From NCBI GenBank assembly GCA_026397455.1, contig JAPLUX010000167.1, positions 1-9,670 on the forward strand: DNA of 9,670 bases, read 5' to 3'. The notes beneath the pieces are model-generated. The model was not told where the DNA came from. It worked only from the letters and a program-made list of their open reading frames with translations, and searched no databases. The DNA is from Candidatus Aenigmatarchaeota archaeon (lineage in GTDB: Archaea; Aenigmatarchaeota; Aenigmatarchaeia; CG10238-14). Within the stretch, counting starts at the first letter, position 1. The number at the start of each line of letters is the position of its first letter. A program made the translations under genes and the position numbers. Positions 1-7,727 of this stretch are shown here, one piece after another.

Positions 1-1279
<1,279 letters not shown>

Positions 1280-1289
1280 TTAATTACTT

Positions 1290-1682
1290 TTAACGATATT
1301 GTTTCAAGAGTTTTACCGTGAAAGAACCTGCAGGAGTTGCACCATCAGTCACAGTAAGTAAGAACTTAATATATCTAAATGGCATAAGTTTATCAATGAT
1401 GTAGAGTGCTGATTGAGATGTTGTAGCGATGGCTGTAGTTGCAGCAACTCTTGTAAGTTGTTGTCCATTTGTATTTGTTACATTTGGAATAATGAGATTA
1501 TAAGCAGTGTAAGTAGTTCCATCTACTGAAACTGTTGCGGTAAGAACACCGCTCCTATTTGTGAAAGTTCCTGCTGAAGTAATGAGGATTGTTCCTCGTT
1601 TTACATCATCAAATGGGATTGCTACTGGTGTATTTGTCTCTGTTGCTGCATCAAGTATTGTATCTAATCCTGTTGTACGCAT
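1290..1682 (-). CDS. Small beta-rich putative virion protein (130 aa)
   Basis: The product is 130 residues, rich in Thr, Val and Ala with alternating hydrophobic positions typical of beta-strands. It has no signal peptide or membrane segment. The C-terminal third (MPFRYIKFLLTVTDGATPAG, then FTVKLLKQYR) recalls small beta-sandwich proteins found in phage structural modules, but this is a resemblance from memory and not a family assignment. It starts one base after the stop of the 53-residue coiled-coil gene (TAATATG junction) and ends 10 nt before the collagen-like fibre gene, so it is probably co-translated with both. A role as a minor head, neck or appendage component is inferred from location only. 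Confidence 0.65.
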   Translation of the reverse strand: MRTTGLDTILDAATETNTPVAIPFDDVKRGTILITSAGTFTNRSGVLTATVSVDGTTYTAYNLIIPNVTNTNGQQLTRVAATTAIATTSQSALYIIDKLMPFRYIKFLLTVTDGATPAGSFTVKLLKQYR

Positions 1683-1683
1683 A

Positions 1684-1845
1684 TTATTTCTTATTAAATT
1701 TTCTTAATTGCTCTACTTCTTTTCTTAAAATTTTATTCTCTTTTTCTACTTCTTCTAACTTTTTAAGAGCTTCTAGTTCTCCATCAGACTTATATCCAAA
1801 TGGCTTTCCGTCTGGCGTTATTTTGCTCCATACTGGCTCGCCCAT
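1684..1845 (-). CDS. 53-aa coiled-coil mini-protein
   Basis: A short frame opens at the ATG at 1845-1843 and closes with TAA at 1686-1684, encoding 53 residues. The N-terminal half (MGEPVWSKITPDGKPFGYKS) looks like a small turn-rich segment. Residues about 24-50 are a strongly charged helix with heptad spacing: L30, N37 and V44 at one core position and V33, L40 and L47 at the other. A core Asn flanked by Leu is the pattern seen in parallel dimeric leucine zippers. There is no basic DNA-binding region ahead of the helix, so a transcription factor is unlikely. The stop is one base before the next ATG (TAATATG), which supports a real translated gene. It lies just downstream of the tRNA gene. A virion assembly or chaperone role is possible but unproven. 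Confidence 0.7.
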   Translation of the reverse strand: MGEPVWSKITPDGKPFGYKSDGELEALKKLEEVEKENKILRKEVEQLRKFNKK

Positions 1846-1866
1846 AGTTTTAAGTTTAATTCTTAG

Positions 1867-1939
1867 AGCCTACTGTAGGACTTGAACCCACCACCCACGG
1901 TTTACAAAACCGTTGCTCTACCTGATGAGCTAAGTAGGC
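1867..1939 (-). tRNA. tRNA-Thr (anticodon UGU)
   Basis: The minus strand folds into a full cloverleaf of 73 nt. The acceptor stem is GCCTACT/AGTAGGC (7 bp, perfect). The D stem is GCTC/GAGC with a GG in the loop. The anticodon stem is ACGGT/ACCGT with loop TTTGTAA, giving anticodon TGT. The variable loop is five bases. The T stem is GTGGG/CCTAC with one G-U pair and loop TTCAAGT. The discriminator is U, and no CCA is encoded, so the 3' end would need host CCA addition. Anticodon UGU reads the Thr codon ACA and by wobble ACG. The gene sits inside the structural gene cluster on the same strand, so it is probably cut out of a long late transcript. Confidence 0.96.
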
Positions 1940-1947
1940 ATCGGAAA

Positions 1948-1957
1948 GGCTTTCGCC
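1948..1957 (-). other. Small GAAA-tetraloop hairpin just 5' of the tRNA
   Basis: On the minus strand GGC-GAAA-GCC forms a 3-bp stem capped by a GNRA tetraloop, eight bases before the mature tRNA 5' end and just after the stop of the 179-aa gene. It could help tRNA 5' processing or simply be chance; three base pairs alone are weak evidence. Confidence 0.3.
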
Positions 1958-1970
1958 AATCCTAGAACTA

Positions 1971-2510
1971 TTAAATTACATAATATCTTACAGTAACAAC
2001 TGCTGTTCCTGTCCCAGTGTCAAAAGCACCAGTTTGATTGGAAATATAAAGACCAATTCCTTTCAAAGTAGCATCAGCAACTGCTGACAATACCAAAGGA
2101 ATACGGAATGAATGAACCAATGCTGTTGCTCCAGTAACTACAGTAGCTGCAATATCAGCATGTACTTTTGTTCCAGCACCATTTGCTGTAGCTGCATACT
2201 GAACATTTACAACTCCACCATTAGCAAACTGTGTTGCTGTTCCTGTCAAATCAAAGTTTACACTTGCTACATAAATATATTTGTTTGCAATTGCTGGTAC
2301 TACAACAACCGGAGTTGCATACATACCATTGATTTGAGCGGCTGTAAGAGATACTTGTGTTGTCTGAAGTACGAGAGGTGCCAGTTGACTTGATGCAACA
2401 GCTCCTGCAAGTATTCCATTAGCATCGGCAATCTGTGTAGGAGTAGTTCCAACATAGATACCTTTATCTGCCTGAATTGGTAATGCTTTTACTCTTGTAT
2501 ATCGTGCCAT
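1971..2510 (-). CDS. Beta-rich putative virion protein (179 aa)
   Basis: The product is 179 residues, rich in Ala, Val, Thr and Gly, with no membrane segment or signal peptide. Two stretches stand out: LTAAQINGMYATPVVVVPAI near residues 55-74, and the C-terminus (GLYISNQTGAFDTGTGTA, then VVTVRYYVI). Similar 'TAAQI..M..TPV..VPA' and 'L.LSN.TGAF.TGTGTA' patterns recur, as I remember them, in uncharacterised proteins of many environmental phage structural modules. The alternating hydrophobic pattern suggests a beta-sandwich. It is the first long gene after the capsid gene and its hairpin, and the tRNA gene follows it, which fits a head-decorating or appendage role. The ATG at 2510 is preceded by ACAAAATAAA, with no Shine-Dalgarno motif. 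Function is not established. Confidence 0.7.
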   Translation of the reverse strand: MARYTRVKALPIQADKGIYVGTTPTQIADANGILAGAVASSQLAPLVLQTTQVSLTAAQINGMYATPVVVVPAIANKYIYVASVNFDLTGTATQFANGGVVNVQYAATANGAGTKVHADIAATVVTGATALVHSFRIPLVLSAVADATLKGIGLYISNQTGAFDTGTGTAVVTVRYYVI

Positions 2511-2511
2511 T

Positions 2512-2589
2512 TTATTTTGTATGGTTATTTATTTCTCTTTCGAGCTTTCCTCTAGCGGCAACTAGGTCAACACCATACTTATTAACTAT
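2512..2589 (-). other. Possible micro-ORF without a standard start codon (25 codons)
   Basis: In the 122-nt gap after the capsid gene one minus-strand frame reads IVNKYGVDLVAARGK and then LEREINNHTK before TAA at 2514-2512. The peptide looks protein-like, with a charged helical second half. Its stop lies one base before the next gene's ATG, the same spacing as at confirmed junctions here. The frame has no ATG, GTG or TTG; the upstream in-frame stop (TAA) is 14 codons before the GGT (Gly) codon region, and ATA at 2589-2587 would be the position of a start. It could be a decayed gene, an ATA-initiated micro-gene, or chance. A sequencing or assembly error at the start codon is also possible. Confidence 0.25.
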
Positions 2590-2592
2590 TAC

Positions 2593-2619
2593 TGGGGAGT
2601 TTTATTATGAGACTCCCCA
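2593..2619 (-). terminator. Post-capsid hairpin (terminator-like or attenuator)
   Basis: The minus strand reads TGGGGAGT, an 11-base AT-rich loop, then ACTCCCCA: a perfect 8-bp stem, G/C-rich in an otherwise AT-rich region. It starts 13 bases after the capsid stop codon. The bases after the stem (GTAATAGTTAATAAG) are not a U-run, so it does not match a canonical rho-independent terminator. Likely roles are partial termination, or protection of the abundant capsid mRNA from 3' exonucleases. Confidence 0.6.
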
Positions 2620-2632
2620 CAACTCAATCAGA

Positions 2633-3607
2633 TTAAACTGAACCTAATGAACCAACGATGAATTTGAAATCAGCTACACCATAATCATATGTTGCAGAAG
2701 ATTTGAAAGACCAATCATCAGTAAGGAAGTCTTCACCATTTCCACCAACCTTAGGGGCTGTGAATGTAGGATTCTCAGCAATTTCCAAGATAGCGTCAGT
2801 ATGAGACAAGTCAGCTAACATCCAATAGTTAGTTTTTGTTGAATCAGGATTTCCAGATGCATCGGTAGCGAGATAAGGAAGTACCAAGTGCTTGTATTTT
2901 GCATGGTATACGTTATCTGCACGGTTTGCAGTATCAGGAGCAGTCATACTCTTGAGGAATTCAGCTACTGCATTTACAGTTGCTGGATCATCAGAAGTGA
3001 TGATTGTATCTGGTTTTACAATAACTTTTGTACCTGCATTGTTTCGCATCAAAGTGAACTTCTGTTCTGCAGCTTCCAAACCTGCACGACTAAATTTATC
3101 AGTAATGTAGTTAGAAACGTTACCAGTTGCACCTTTCATTGTGTGAGATGCAGAGAAAATCTGTACACCATCAGCAGCTGTGGTTGCTACTGTTTCACCA
3201 TCAATGTTTGTATAGCTTGAAGCAGTCATACCAAAAGTAAATTGGTGTGTAAGGTCAAGTTCCATACGTTGTGCAGTAGTCTCACCGAGACGACGCATAA
3301 CTTTATCAATTTCTCGATACTTATCAAACTTACGCATTTCCCATGTTACCGATTCCATAAAACCGATACGAGCTTGTGTAAGTTTCAATGAATAACCCTG
3401 AACTGGGTCACCAATTGCATATCGTTGTCCTTCTTGCTTACGTCGAGCGAAACCAGGTCCGTCGATTTGAGAATGTTCTGATGTTTGTACACCCGTAGTA
3501 ACTACGTCATACATCTGACGAGCAGCAGGAGATACTTTATCAAAACCCTCACGCCACTTGACAAGAGCGTTCTTGACAAGGTCGTTGAATTGAGCTGTAG
3601 TAATCAT
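2633..3607 (-). CDS. Major capsid protein (HK97-fold)
   Basis: The product is 324 residues, a normal size for a mature-length HK97-fold capsid subunit without a long N-terminal delta domain. Residues about 48-90 carry a basic, Gly-rich stretch (GPGFARRKQEGQRYAIGDP) that fits the extended E-loop. Residues 92-125 (MRKFDKYREIDKVMRRLGET onward) fit the long spine helix. Residues 185-275 fit the P/A-domain, with IIVKPDTII-like strands and helices. The C-terminus ends in short strands (YDYGVADFKFIVGSLGSV), typical of such capsids; overall it recalls Mu gpT-like heads. It sits after scaffold and decoration genes and before a strong hairpin, the classic capsid position. The start is preceded by an A-rich leader (AATCAATAAAATG). 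No protease gene is visible in the window, so maturation by cleavage is not implied. Confidence 0.88.
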   Translation of the reverse strand: MITTAQFNDLVKNALVKWREGFDKVSPAARQMYDVVTTGVQTSEHSQIDGPGFARRKQEGQRYAIGDPVQGYSLKLTQARIGFMESVTWEMRKFDKYREIDKVMRRLGETTAQRMELDLTHQFTFGMTASSYTNIDGETVATTAADGVQIFSASHTMKGATGNVSNYITDKFSRAGLEAAEQKFTLMRNNAGTKVIVKPDTIITSDDPATVNAVAEFLKSMTAPDTANRADNVYHAKYKHLVLPYLATDASGNPDSTKTNYWMLADLSHTDAILEIAENPTFTAPKVGGNGEDFLTDDWSFKSSATYDYGVADFKFIVGSLGSV

Positions 3608-3632
3608 TTTATTGATTTATTATTTAATTAGA
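3608..3632 (-). promoter_or_regulatory. A-rich, SD-less leader of the capsid gene
   Basis: The 25 bases before the capsid ATG contain only A, T and two C on the minus strand (CTAATTAAATAATAAATCAA, then TAAA). The decoration gene's leader at 4071-4087 is similar (CTAATT...AATCAAACAAA before ATG). Neither has a Shine-Dalgarno motif. A-rich, unstructured leaders of this kind are known to drive efficient initiation in Bacteroidota, so the shared pattern may be this phage's ribosome-entry signal for its most abundant proteins. Confidence 0.5.
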
Positions 3633-4070
3633 TTATGCTGTTACTCCGACTGCTACACCAGACTTCTTGGCAATCTTACCAATAACTTTTGTAGAAGAAA
3701 CAATACCAGTTACGAGAACAACACCTACTGTGTAAGCATTGAGGTCGATATTAGCTTCGTCATCTGCGTCTACATATTCTCCAATCTTTGTTGTTGCTGG
3801 TGTTCCAGTTGTAACATCGAATTCGAATTCTGTGTCTACATCTGGTACGAGAACAGGAACCAAAGAAGCAGAAGCGTAGTCTGCATCAGTAGAAACAACT
3901 GCTCGCTGAATAAGACCATAAATTGCTGTACTTGAACTTGTGACTTTAGCAAGTGTACCAGCTCCAGCTGCTGTTGACAGGATAGTAACCATATCATTCA
4001 GAGCATAAGCAGTACTTGCAGTCTTAGGAAACCACTCAAGGTGAGAGCCTCCGCGAAAATGCTTTACCAT
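3633..4070 (-). CDS. Putative head decoration/cement protein (145 aa)
   Basis: The product is 145 residues, rich in Thr, Ala, Val and Asp, with many short alternating hydrophobic stretches that predict beta-strands. It has no signal peptide or membrane helix. The N-terminus (MVKHFRGGSHLEWFPKTAST) is followed by repeated small strands such as GEYVDADDEANIDLNAYTVG and VVLVTGIVSS. Phage cement or decoration proteins are commonly small beta-rich proteins encoded directly before the major capsid gene, which is exactly this position, between scaffold and capsid. No family signature is certain, so the function is inferred from context and composition. It ends 25 nt before the capsid ATG and starts 17 nt after the scaffold stop, with a leader resembling that of the capsid gene. 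Confidence 0.65.
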   Translation of the reverse strand: MVKHFRGGSHLEWFPKTASTAYALNDMVTILSTAAGAGTLAKVTSSSTAIYGLIQRAVVSTDADYASASLVPVLVPDVDTEFEFDVTTGTPATTKIGEYVDADDEANIDLNAYTVGVVLVTGIVSSTKVIGKIAKKSGVAVGVTA

Positions 4071-4087
4071 TTTGTTTGATTGTTAAA

Positions 4088-4768
4088 TTAGTTAAGATGT
4101 ATCTCATTTGCTCCAGGCTGAGAAGCTTTTTCCAAAGCGTCTGCAGATACTCCCATCATTCTTCCCATCTCGATTGTAGAATCTTTGACTTCTGATGATG
4201 CTGAGTGTGGTGCAATTGAACCTGCATAAGATACTGATGCAAAATTGTTCAGAGATATTTCTTTTTCAGCAACTCTTCCTCCGCCGTAGTGCTTAGCTAA
4301 TATCAATGCGGCTTCGAGGTCTTGCTTAATAGAATCTACTGTACCTTTACCATTTTTTGAATTAAAGTTTTCTACAACTTTAGCCCAAACAGTGGGGTCC
4401 TTTAAAGCAGGATACTTTTCTGTGAATTGAGAGATTGCCAACTTTTCATTATTCTTTTCAATAACTCCAGTAGCGGCACTTTCAGCAATAGATTTAACAT
4501 CGAACTGAGGTTTCTCTTCTGCCTCAGCAGCTTCATCTCCTTCTTCATCTCCTACATTACCTTTAGAAGCGCTCTTATATTTAAGCATTCCTTTTTTGTA
4601 GTTCTCTCGCTCTTCTTCTGCTTTAGCAAGTCGAGCTTTCAAAGATTCAATATCATTATCACCGGCTTTAGGAGCCTCCAATGAAAGTTCATCTTCTAGC
4701 GATTTAGCTGCTTGAGCATCTGCGGCCACCTTCGCTTCGGCATTGTTTAACTCGTTTACATTTTCCAT
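4088..4768 (-). CDS. Putative capsid scaffolding protein
   Basis: The product is 226 residues, highly charged and Ala/Glu/Lys-rich. Residues about 10-66 are predicted helical, including a probable coiled coil at 38-62 (DIESLKARLAKAEEERENYK). Residues 73-86 are a very acidic linker (DEEGDEAAEAEE). A second, more mixed helical region follows at 90-165, and the C-terminus (residues 195-226) has a helix and a short tail. This layout of coiled coil, acidic hinge and small C-terminal capsid-binding segment is common to scaffolding proteins of tailed phages, which line the procapsid and leave before or during packaging. Position between portal and capsid supports the call. I see no serine-protease signature, so it does not look like a protease-scaffold fusion. 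The ATG at 4768 is preceded by CTTAAAATT without a Shine-Dalgarno motif. Confidence 0.75.
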   Translation of the reverse strand: MENVNELNNAEAKVAADAQAAKSLEDELSLEAPKAGDNDIESLKARLAKAEEERENYKKGMLKYKSASKGNVGDEEGDEAAEAEEKPQFDVKSIAESAATGVIEKNNEKLAISQFTEKYPALKDPTVWAKVVENFNSKNGKGTVDSIKQDLEAALILAKHYGGGRVAEKEISLNNFASVSYAGSIAPHSASSEVKDSTIEMGRMMGVSADALEKASQPGANEIHLN

Positions 4769-4785
4769 AATTTTAAGCCGTTTAT

Positions 4786-4812
4786 TTAACGACGGTCTCG
4801 GACTCCGTCCAT
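4786..4812 (-). promoter_or_regulatory. GC-rich hairpin and 8-codon leader ORF before the scaffold gene
   Basis: In the 70-nt gap before the scaffold gene the minus strand holds GACGGAGTCCGAGACCGTC (4809-4791). It can fold as a 5-bp stem GACGG/CCGTC, or as a 4+3 bp stem with a two-base bulge. The same segment is read by a complete mini-frame from ATG at 4812 to TAA at 4786 (MDGVRDRR). The local G/C-richness contrasts with the flanks. It may be a translational leader controlling scaffold dose, or a remnant; the evidence is structural only. Confidence 0.35.
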
Positions 4813-4838
4813 TTATGATTTAACTACTAATTGTAAAA

Positions 4839-5123
4839 TTACTTTTCTTTTTTCTTCCTTCTTTCTGCTTCTTGATTTATATTGGCATTGAGAGCTCTGA
4901 GTTCTTCTATTCTACCTATTCTTTTCCAATACTCTGCTTCTTTCATTCCTATTGTAAGCTCATTTTGAATGAATTTCTTTCTTAATGTGTAGTATTGTTT
5001 ATATCCCTCTTTCTGAAAAGAACTATATAACCAATCTTGCATCACTTTCGTATCGACACTTGATATAACGAAAGGATTTTCACCTATAAGCTTTATAAGA
5101 ATTTTTAGGAGGAGTCTTTTCAT
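4839..5123 (-). CDS. Unrecognised small protein between portal and scaffold (94 aa)
   Basis: I do not recognise a family. The best start is the ATG at 5123, one base after the portal stop (TAATATG), giving 94 residues; a GTG at 5132 in the same frame would overlap the portal end and add three residues. The N-terminus (MKRLLLKILIKLIGENPF) is a basic amphipathic or weakly hydrophobic helix, too short and charged to be a clear signal peptide. The middle (residues 30-70) is aromatic and basic, with YKQYYTLRKKF. The C-terminal 35 residues are a highly charged helix ending in a Lys-rich tail (EAERRKKKEK). Location in the head module suggests a small assembly or DNA-contacting head protein, but that is inference. 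A 70-nt gap separates it from the scaffold gene. Confidence 0.75.
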   Translation of the reverse strand: MKRLLLKILIKLIGENPFVISSVDTKVMQDWLYSSFQKEGYKQYYTLRKKFIQNELTIGMKEAEYWKRIGRIEELRALNANINQEAERRKKKEK

Positions 5124-5124
5124 A

Positions 5125-7092
5125 TTATGCACCAGTTTGAATTGGTTCTTTAGGGGCGGTAGGATTATTCAATGTTTGAGCTCCTTGCTGCTGGGGTTGT
5201 CCTGGGGATTCTGGCGATGCACCTGGAGCAGGCAATGGAGGCGGTGGAGTAGTATCATATTCGTCTGGGTCATCATCATAAGCAATCATAAATTGTTTGA
5301 ATATCTTTTCCTTATTCTGTTGGAAATACTCTGGAAATGCTTGTCCCATAATTTGGAGCTTTCCTTCCATTTTTGCTTGTGATAATGAAGACTCTTTCTG
5401 AAAAATAGATTCGCTTACTACTTTTACATCATACTCCCAGTTATCAAGATAGTCTGAAGTAATTGCTATTTCTTTGTAATTCTCTTTTGTTTCTTTTGAA
5501 ATCTTCTTGCTGTTGCTATCGAGCTCTTCTTGGGTAGGTAATTCTTCTGGAGAACCAACTATTTTTATTCCAAGAGTTCCTTTTGTCCCATCTCCTAAGT
5601 CTGCATTCTCTACCATGAACTTCTTAAAGGTATCAAGCTTATTGTCTTTGTCGTTTGCTTGTTCATTGAGTTGATTCTTTACTTCCAAATCAGTATAGAA
5701 AGTAAGGATATTCATTATTCTAAGCTTCATCTTTTGAATCCAAAGAGCAGTAAGAAACATATAAAATACTCCTTTTAATTTTCGTGCATTCTCATTGGCA
5801 ATAACAATCTCTCTTGCAGTAACTCCTCTTCCAGCAACTCCTTGTTGATTAGCATCTACAGAAGTGAGGTCCATTCCTCTACTTACCATGTCCATTATCT
5901 TTACGTCTGCATTTGATATACCTGATGTCGGCATTTCTTTTACTTGATTGATATCTTGTACATAAATCTTTGTGTCAAGTGAGATATATGGATCTTCAAG
6001 GTCAAAATCATCTTTGTTTGTATTCCCAATAAGCAATGAAGGAACCATTGACTTGTATGTTTTATCAATAGCCATGTTGTAAAGACTATTGGTAACATCT
6101 TGTTCTCCCATTAACTTATTTGGAAGACTGTTTCCATAGAAGAAGTCCACTGAAAACATTGCATGAATAGTTTTTGCAAATGGATACCATTTCTTTTTCT
6201 TTCCTAATAGGATTGGTCCATCAAATAATACTACTCCGTTTGCCAAGATAACATGATTATCTTTAAATCTGTCATAGAATTTCACTACTTCTACTGAACC
6301 GTATCCTTTTACTCTGCTTGCCCACCCTTCAAAGAAATATCTTGATTCAAGTTCTTTGTTGAGTATCTTTGGAGCTTTTTTAACAAACTTATAGTTAGGG
6401 AAGTTATTAAATTGAGCTTTGAACTCTTCTTTTCCCATTTGTTCCGCCCATATTACTTTTGGTTGGTCTTGTATCGTAGGAATATACATATTCCATACAT
6501 AGAAGTTTTCCAAAGGAATAATGAAGTTATTTATTTCATCTTTTGTGATAACCTCTTCTTCTTCAAATTCTATTACTCCAGTAATTGGATCAAACTTTGT
6601 TACTTCTTTTCTTTTTGCTTTTTGCTTAACATAAACATCTGCAACAATAACAGTTCCTTTTGCAGCACATTCGAAAGCTTCGTTATAAATTTGTTCTTCT
6701 TTATTATCTTTATCATAGGAGTGCTTGACTAGATTCTTCATTACATATGCTCTTTGAGCAGACTTTATAGAACCTTCATTCTTTGCTGTTATTCTTGTAT
6801 CTGGAACATCCAAAGCAACACCAGCAAGGATTGCGTGCATTTTATTAGAAGTAACTGGATGTGAAAAGTTAGCTTGCCACTCTTCTTTTCCCTGAGAAGC
6901 TCTTGTAGGTACATAATTTGAGAGTCTTAATTCTGAATCATCAATAAATTCCTTTAAAGTTCTATCATTAAAGTACTTATATCTCTGGTTACGAATATCT
7001 CGCATAACAGAAAAATCGTTGTATACTCTCTTTCGAGCATCAACTTCTGCTTCTGTAGGATTGTAAAATAATTGTTCTTCTTTTTCTTCCAT
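5125..7092 (-). CDS. Portal protein
   Basis: The product is 655 residues, larger than the HK97-type portals of about 400-500 and closer in size to P22-like portals. Portals form the dodecameric ring at one head vertex through which terminase drives DNA and to which the tail attaches. The N-terminal 100 residues contain features common to this group, including RDIRNQRYKYFNDRTLKEFI and a WQANFSHPVTSNKM segment where the portal wing begins. The middle has many aromatic and basic stretches (GNSLPNKLMGEQDVTNSLYN near residue 325) and a helical region around 420-470 (RGVTAREIVIANENARKLKG) that fits the stem and tunnel-loop helices. The last 45 residues are a Pro/Gln-rich, probably disordered tail starting near DTTPPPPLPAP. 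The ATG shares its A with the upstream stop (TAATG). Assignment rests on pattern, size and position after the terminase. Confidence 0.85.
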   Translation of the reverse strand: MEEKEEQLFYNPTEAEVDARKRVYNDFSVMRDIRNQRYKYFNDRTLKEFIDDSELRLSNYVPTRASQGKEEWQANFSHPVTSNKMHAILAGVALDVPDTRITAKNEGSIKSAQRAYVMKNLVKHSYDKDNKEEQIYNEAFECAAKGTVIVADVYVKQKAKRKEVTKFDPITGVIEFEEEEVITKDEINNFIIPLENFYVWNMYIPTIQDQPKVIWAEQMGKEEFKAQFNNFPNYKFVKKAPKILNKELESRYFFEGWASRVKGYGSVEVVKFYDRFKDNHVILANGVVLFDGPILLGKKKKWYPFAKTIHAMFSVDFFYGNSLPNKLMGEQDVTNSLYNMAIDKTYKSMVPSLLIGNTNKDDFDLEDPYISLDTKIYVQDINQVKEMPTSGISNADVKIMDMVSRGMDLTSVDANQQGVAGRGVTAREIVIANENARKLKGVFYMFLTALWIQKMKLRIMNILTFYTDLEVKNQLNEQANDKDNKLDTFKKFMVENADLGDGTKGTLGIKIVGSPEELPTQEELDSNSKKISKETKENYKEIAITSDYLDNWEYDVKVVSESIFQKESSLSQAKMEGKLQIMGQAFPEYFQQNKEKIFKQFMIAYDDDPDEYDTTPPPPLPAPGASPESPGQPQQQGAQTLNNPTAPKEPIQTGA

Positions 7093-7532
7093 TATATTAA
7101 TTCATTTAATTGAGCTATTTCTAAAGGTATTTCTATTATTTTAAAGTCGTATACTTTCTTGTCGTATTTCTTTGTCTTGAGCTTAGCAAGTTCAAATGCT
7201 CTTTTAAACTCTTCCATTTGAAACTTCTCCCAATCAATCTCTCCTTCGTTTGTAAGTATATCTTCACCAAACATTTGAATGGCATTGAGAGAATTTGACA
7301 AAGAAGCAACCACACTTCTTTTTGCTCGTTTATAAATAACAGCTGGAGTATTAAGTTTTGAGTTCTTATCCTTTATAAGTTTGAATCCTTGTCCGAAAGT
7401 AACTTCGGTTTCTAGATTATCTAATGGAGCTTTTGCAATACCATATAACACCCTCCCTTTCTTAAAGAGATAAATAGTGTAGTTTAACAGTTGTTTCTTT
7501 GAAGCTTTATAGTTTTCAACTGTTTCTTCCAT
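7092..7532 (-). CDS. Unrecognised protein upstream of portal (146 aa)
   Basis: I do not recognise this product. It is 146 residues, soluble and Lys/Glu-rich. The first half is mixed alpha/beta, with YTIYLFKKGRVLYGIAKAPL and a Gly-containing FGQGFKLIKD segment. The second half is mainly helical and charged (GEIDWEKFQMEEFKRAFELA), ending in a strand-helix tail (FKIIEIPLEIAQLNELI). There is no membrane segment or catalytic motif I can name. The start is one base after the stop of the 63-residue gene, and its own stop overlaps the portal start by one base, so translation of the three is almost certainly coupled. Small genes between terminase and portal are often packaging accessory or head-joining factors, but no function can be assigned. 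Confidence 0.75.
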   Translation of the reverse strand: MEETVENYKASKKQLLNYTIYLFKKGRVLYGIAKAPLDNLETEVTFGQGFKLIKDKNSKLNTPAVIYKRAKRSVVASLSNSLNAIQMFGEDILTNEGEIDWEKFQMEEFKRAFELAKLKTKKYDKKVYDFKIIEIPLEIAQLNELI

Positions 7533-7533
7533 A

Positions 7534-7725
7534 TTAGTCCATTGAAGTTATGATTTTACGCTTCTTCATTGCTGCAAGATTTGGAACTACTGTCTTCCCT
7601 GTAAGTCTCATTCCAACTTTTACTTTTCCCATCTTATCTTTCATCGGAATAACCTTGTTAATAGTTGCTTTTGGTCTATCACTTTTCTTTGCTACTTTGA
7701 TAGTACTTGTTTTGTTTGCTTTCAT
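7534..7725 (-). CDS. Small basic unrecognised protein (63 aa)
   Basis: The product is 63 residues and strongly basic, with Lys and Arg scattered throughout (MKANKTSTIKVAKKSDRPKA, then MKKRKIITSMD at the end) and few acidic residues. The middle (IPMKDKMGKVKVGMRLTGKT) may form short strands. Such a composition suits binding of nucleic acid or of an acidic partner, but no family is recognised. It starts two bases after the stop of the 46-residue gene and ends one base before the next gene. That packing, with codon use like its neighbours, supports a real gene. The antisense frame here encodes a hydrophobic peptide that I treat as a shadow. Confidence 0.65.
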   Translation of the reverse strand: MKANKTSTIKVAKKSDRPKATINKVIPMKDKMGKVKVGMRLTGKTVVPNLAAMKKRKIITSMD

Positions 7726-7727
7726 AG

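Noticed and set aside
1867..1939. tRNA gene as a prophage attachment site
   Set aside because: It lies inside the virion gene cluster, no integrase is visible and no second copy of its 3' end occurs in the window.
2112..2393. Cys-rich plus-strand frame
   Set aside because: Antisense shadow of the 179-aa gene; Cys/Ser/Asn bias comes from reading Ala/Thr/Val codons backwards.
2888..3935. Plus-strand frames opposite the capsid and decoration genes
   Set aside because: They have odd compositions, mutually overlap, and lie fully inside well-supported minus-strand genes.
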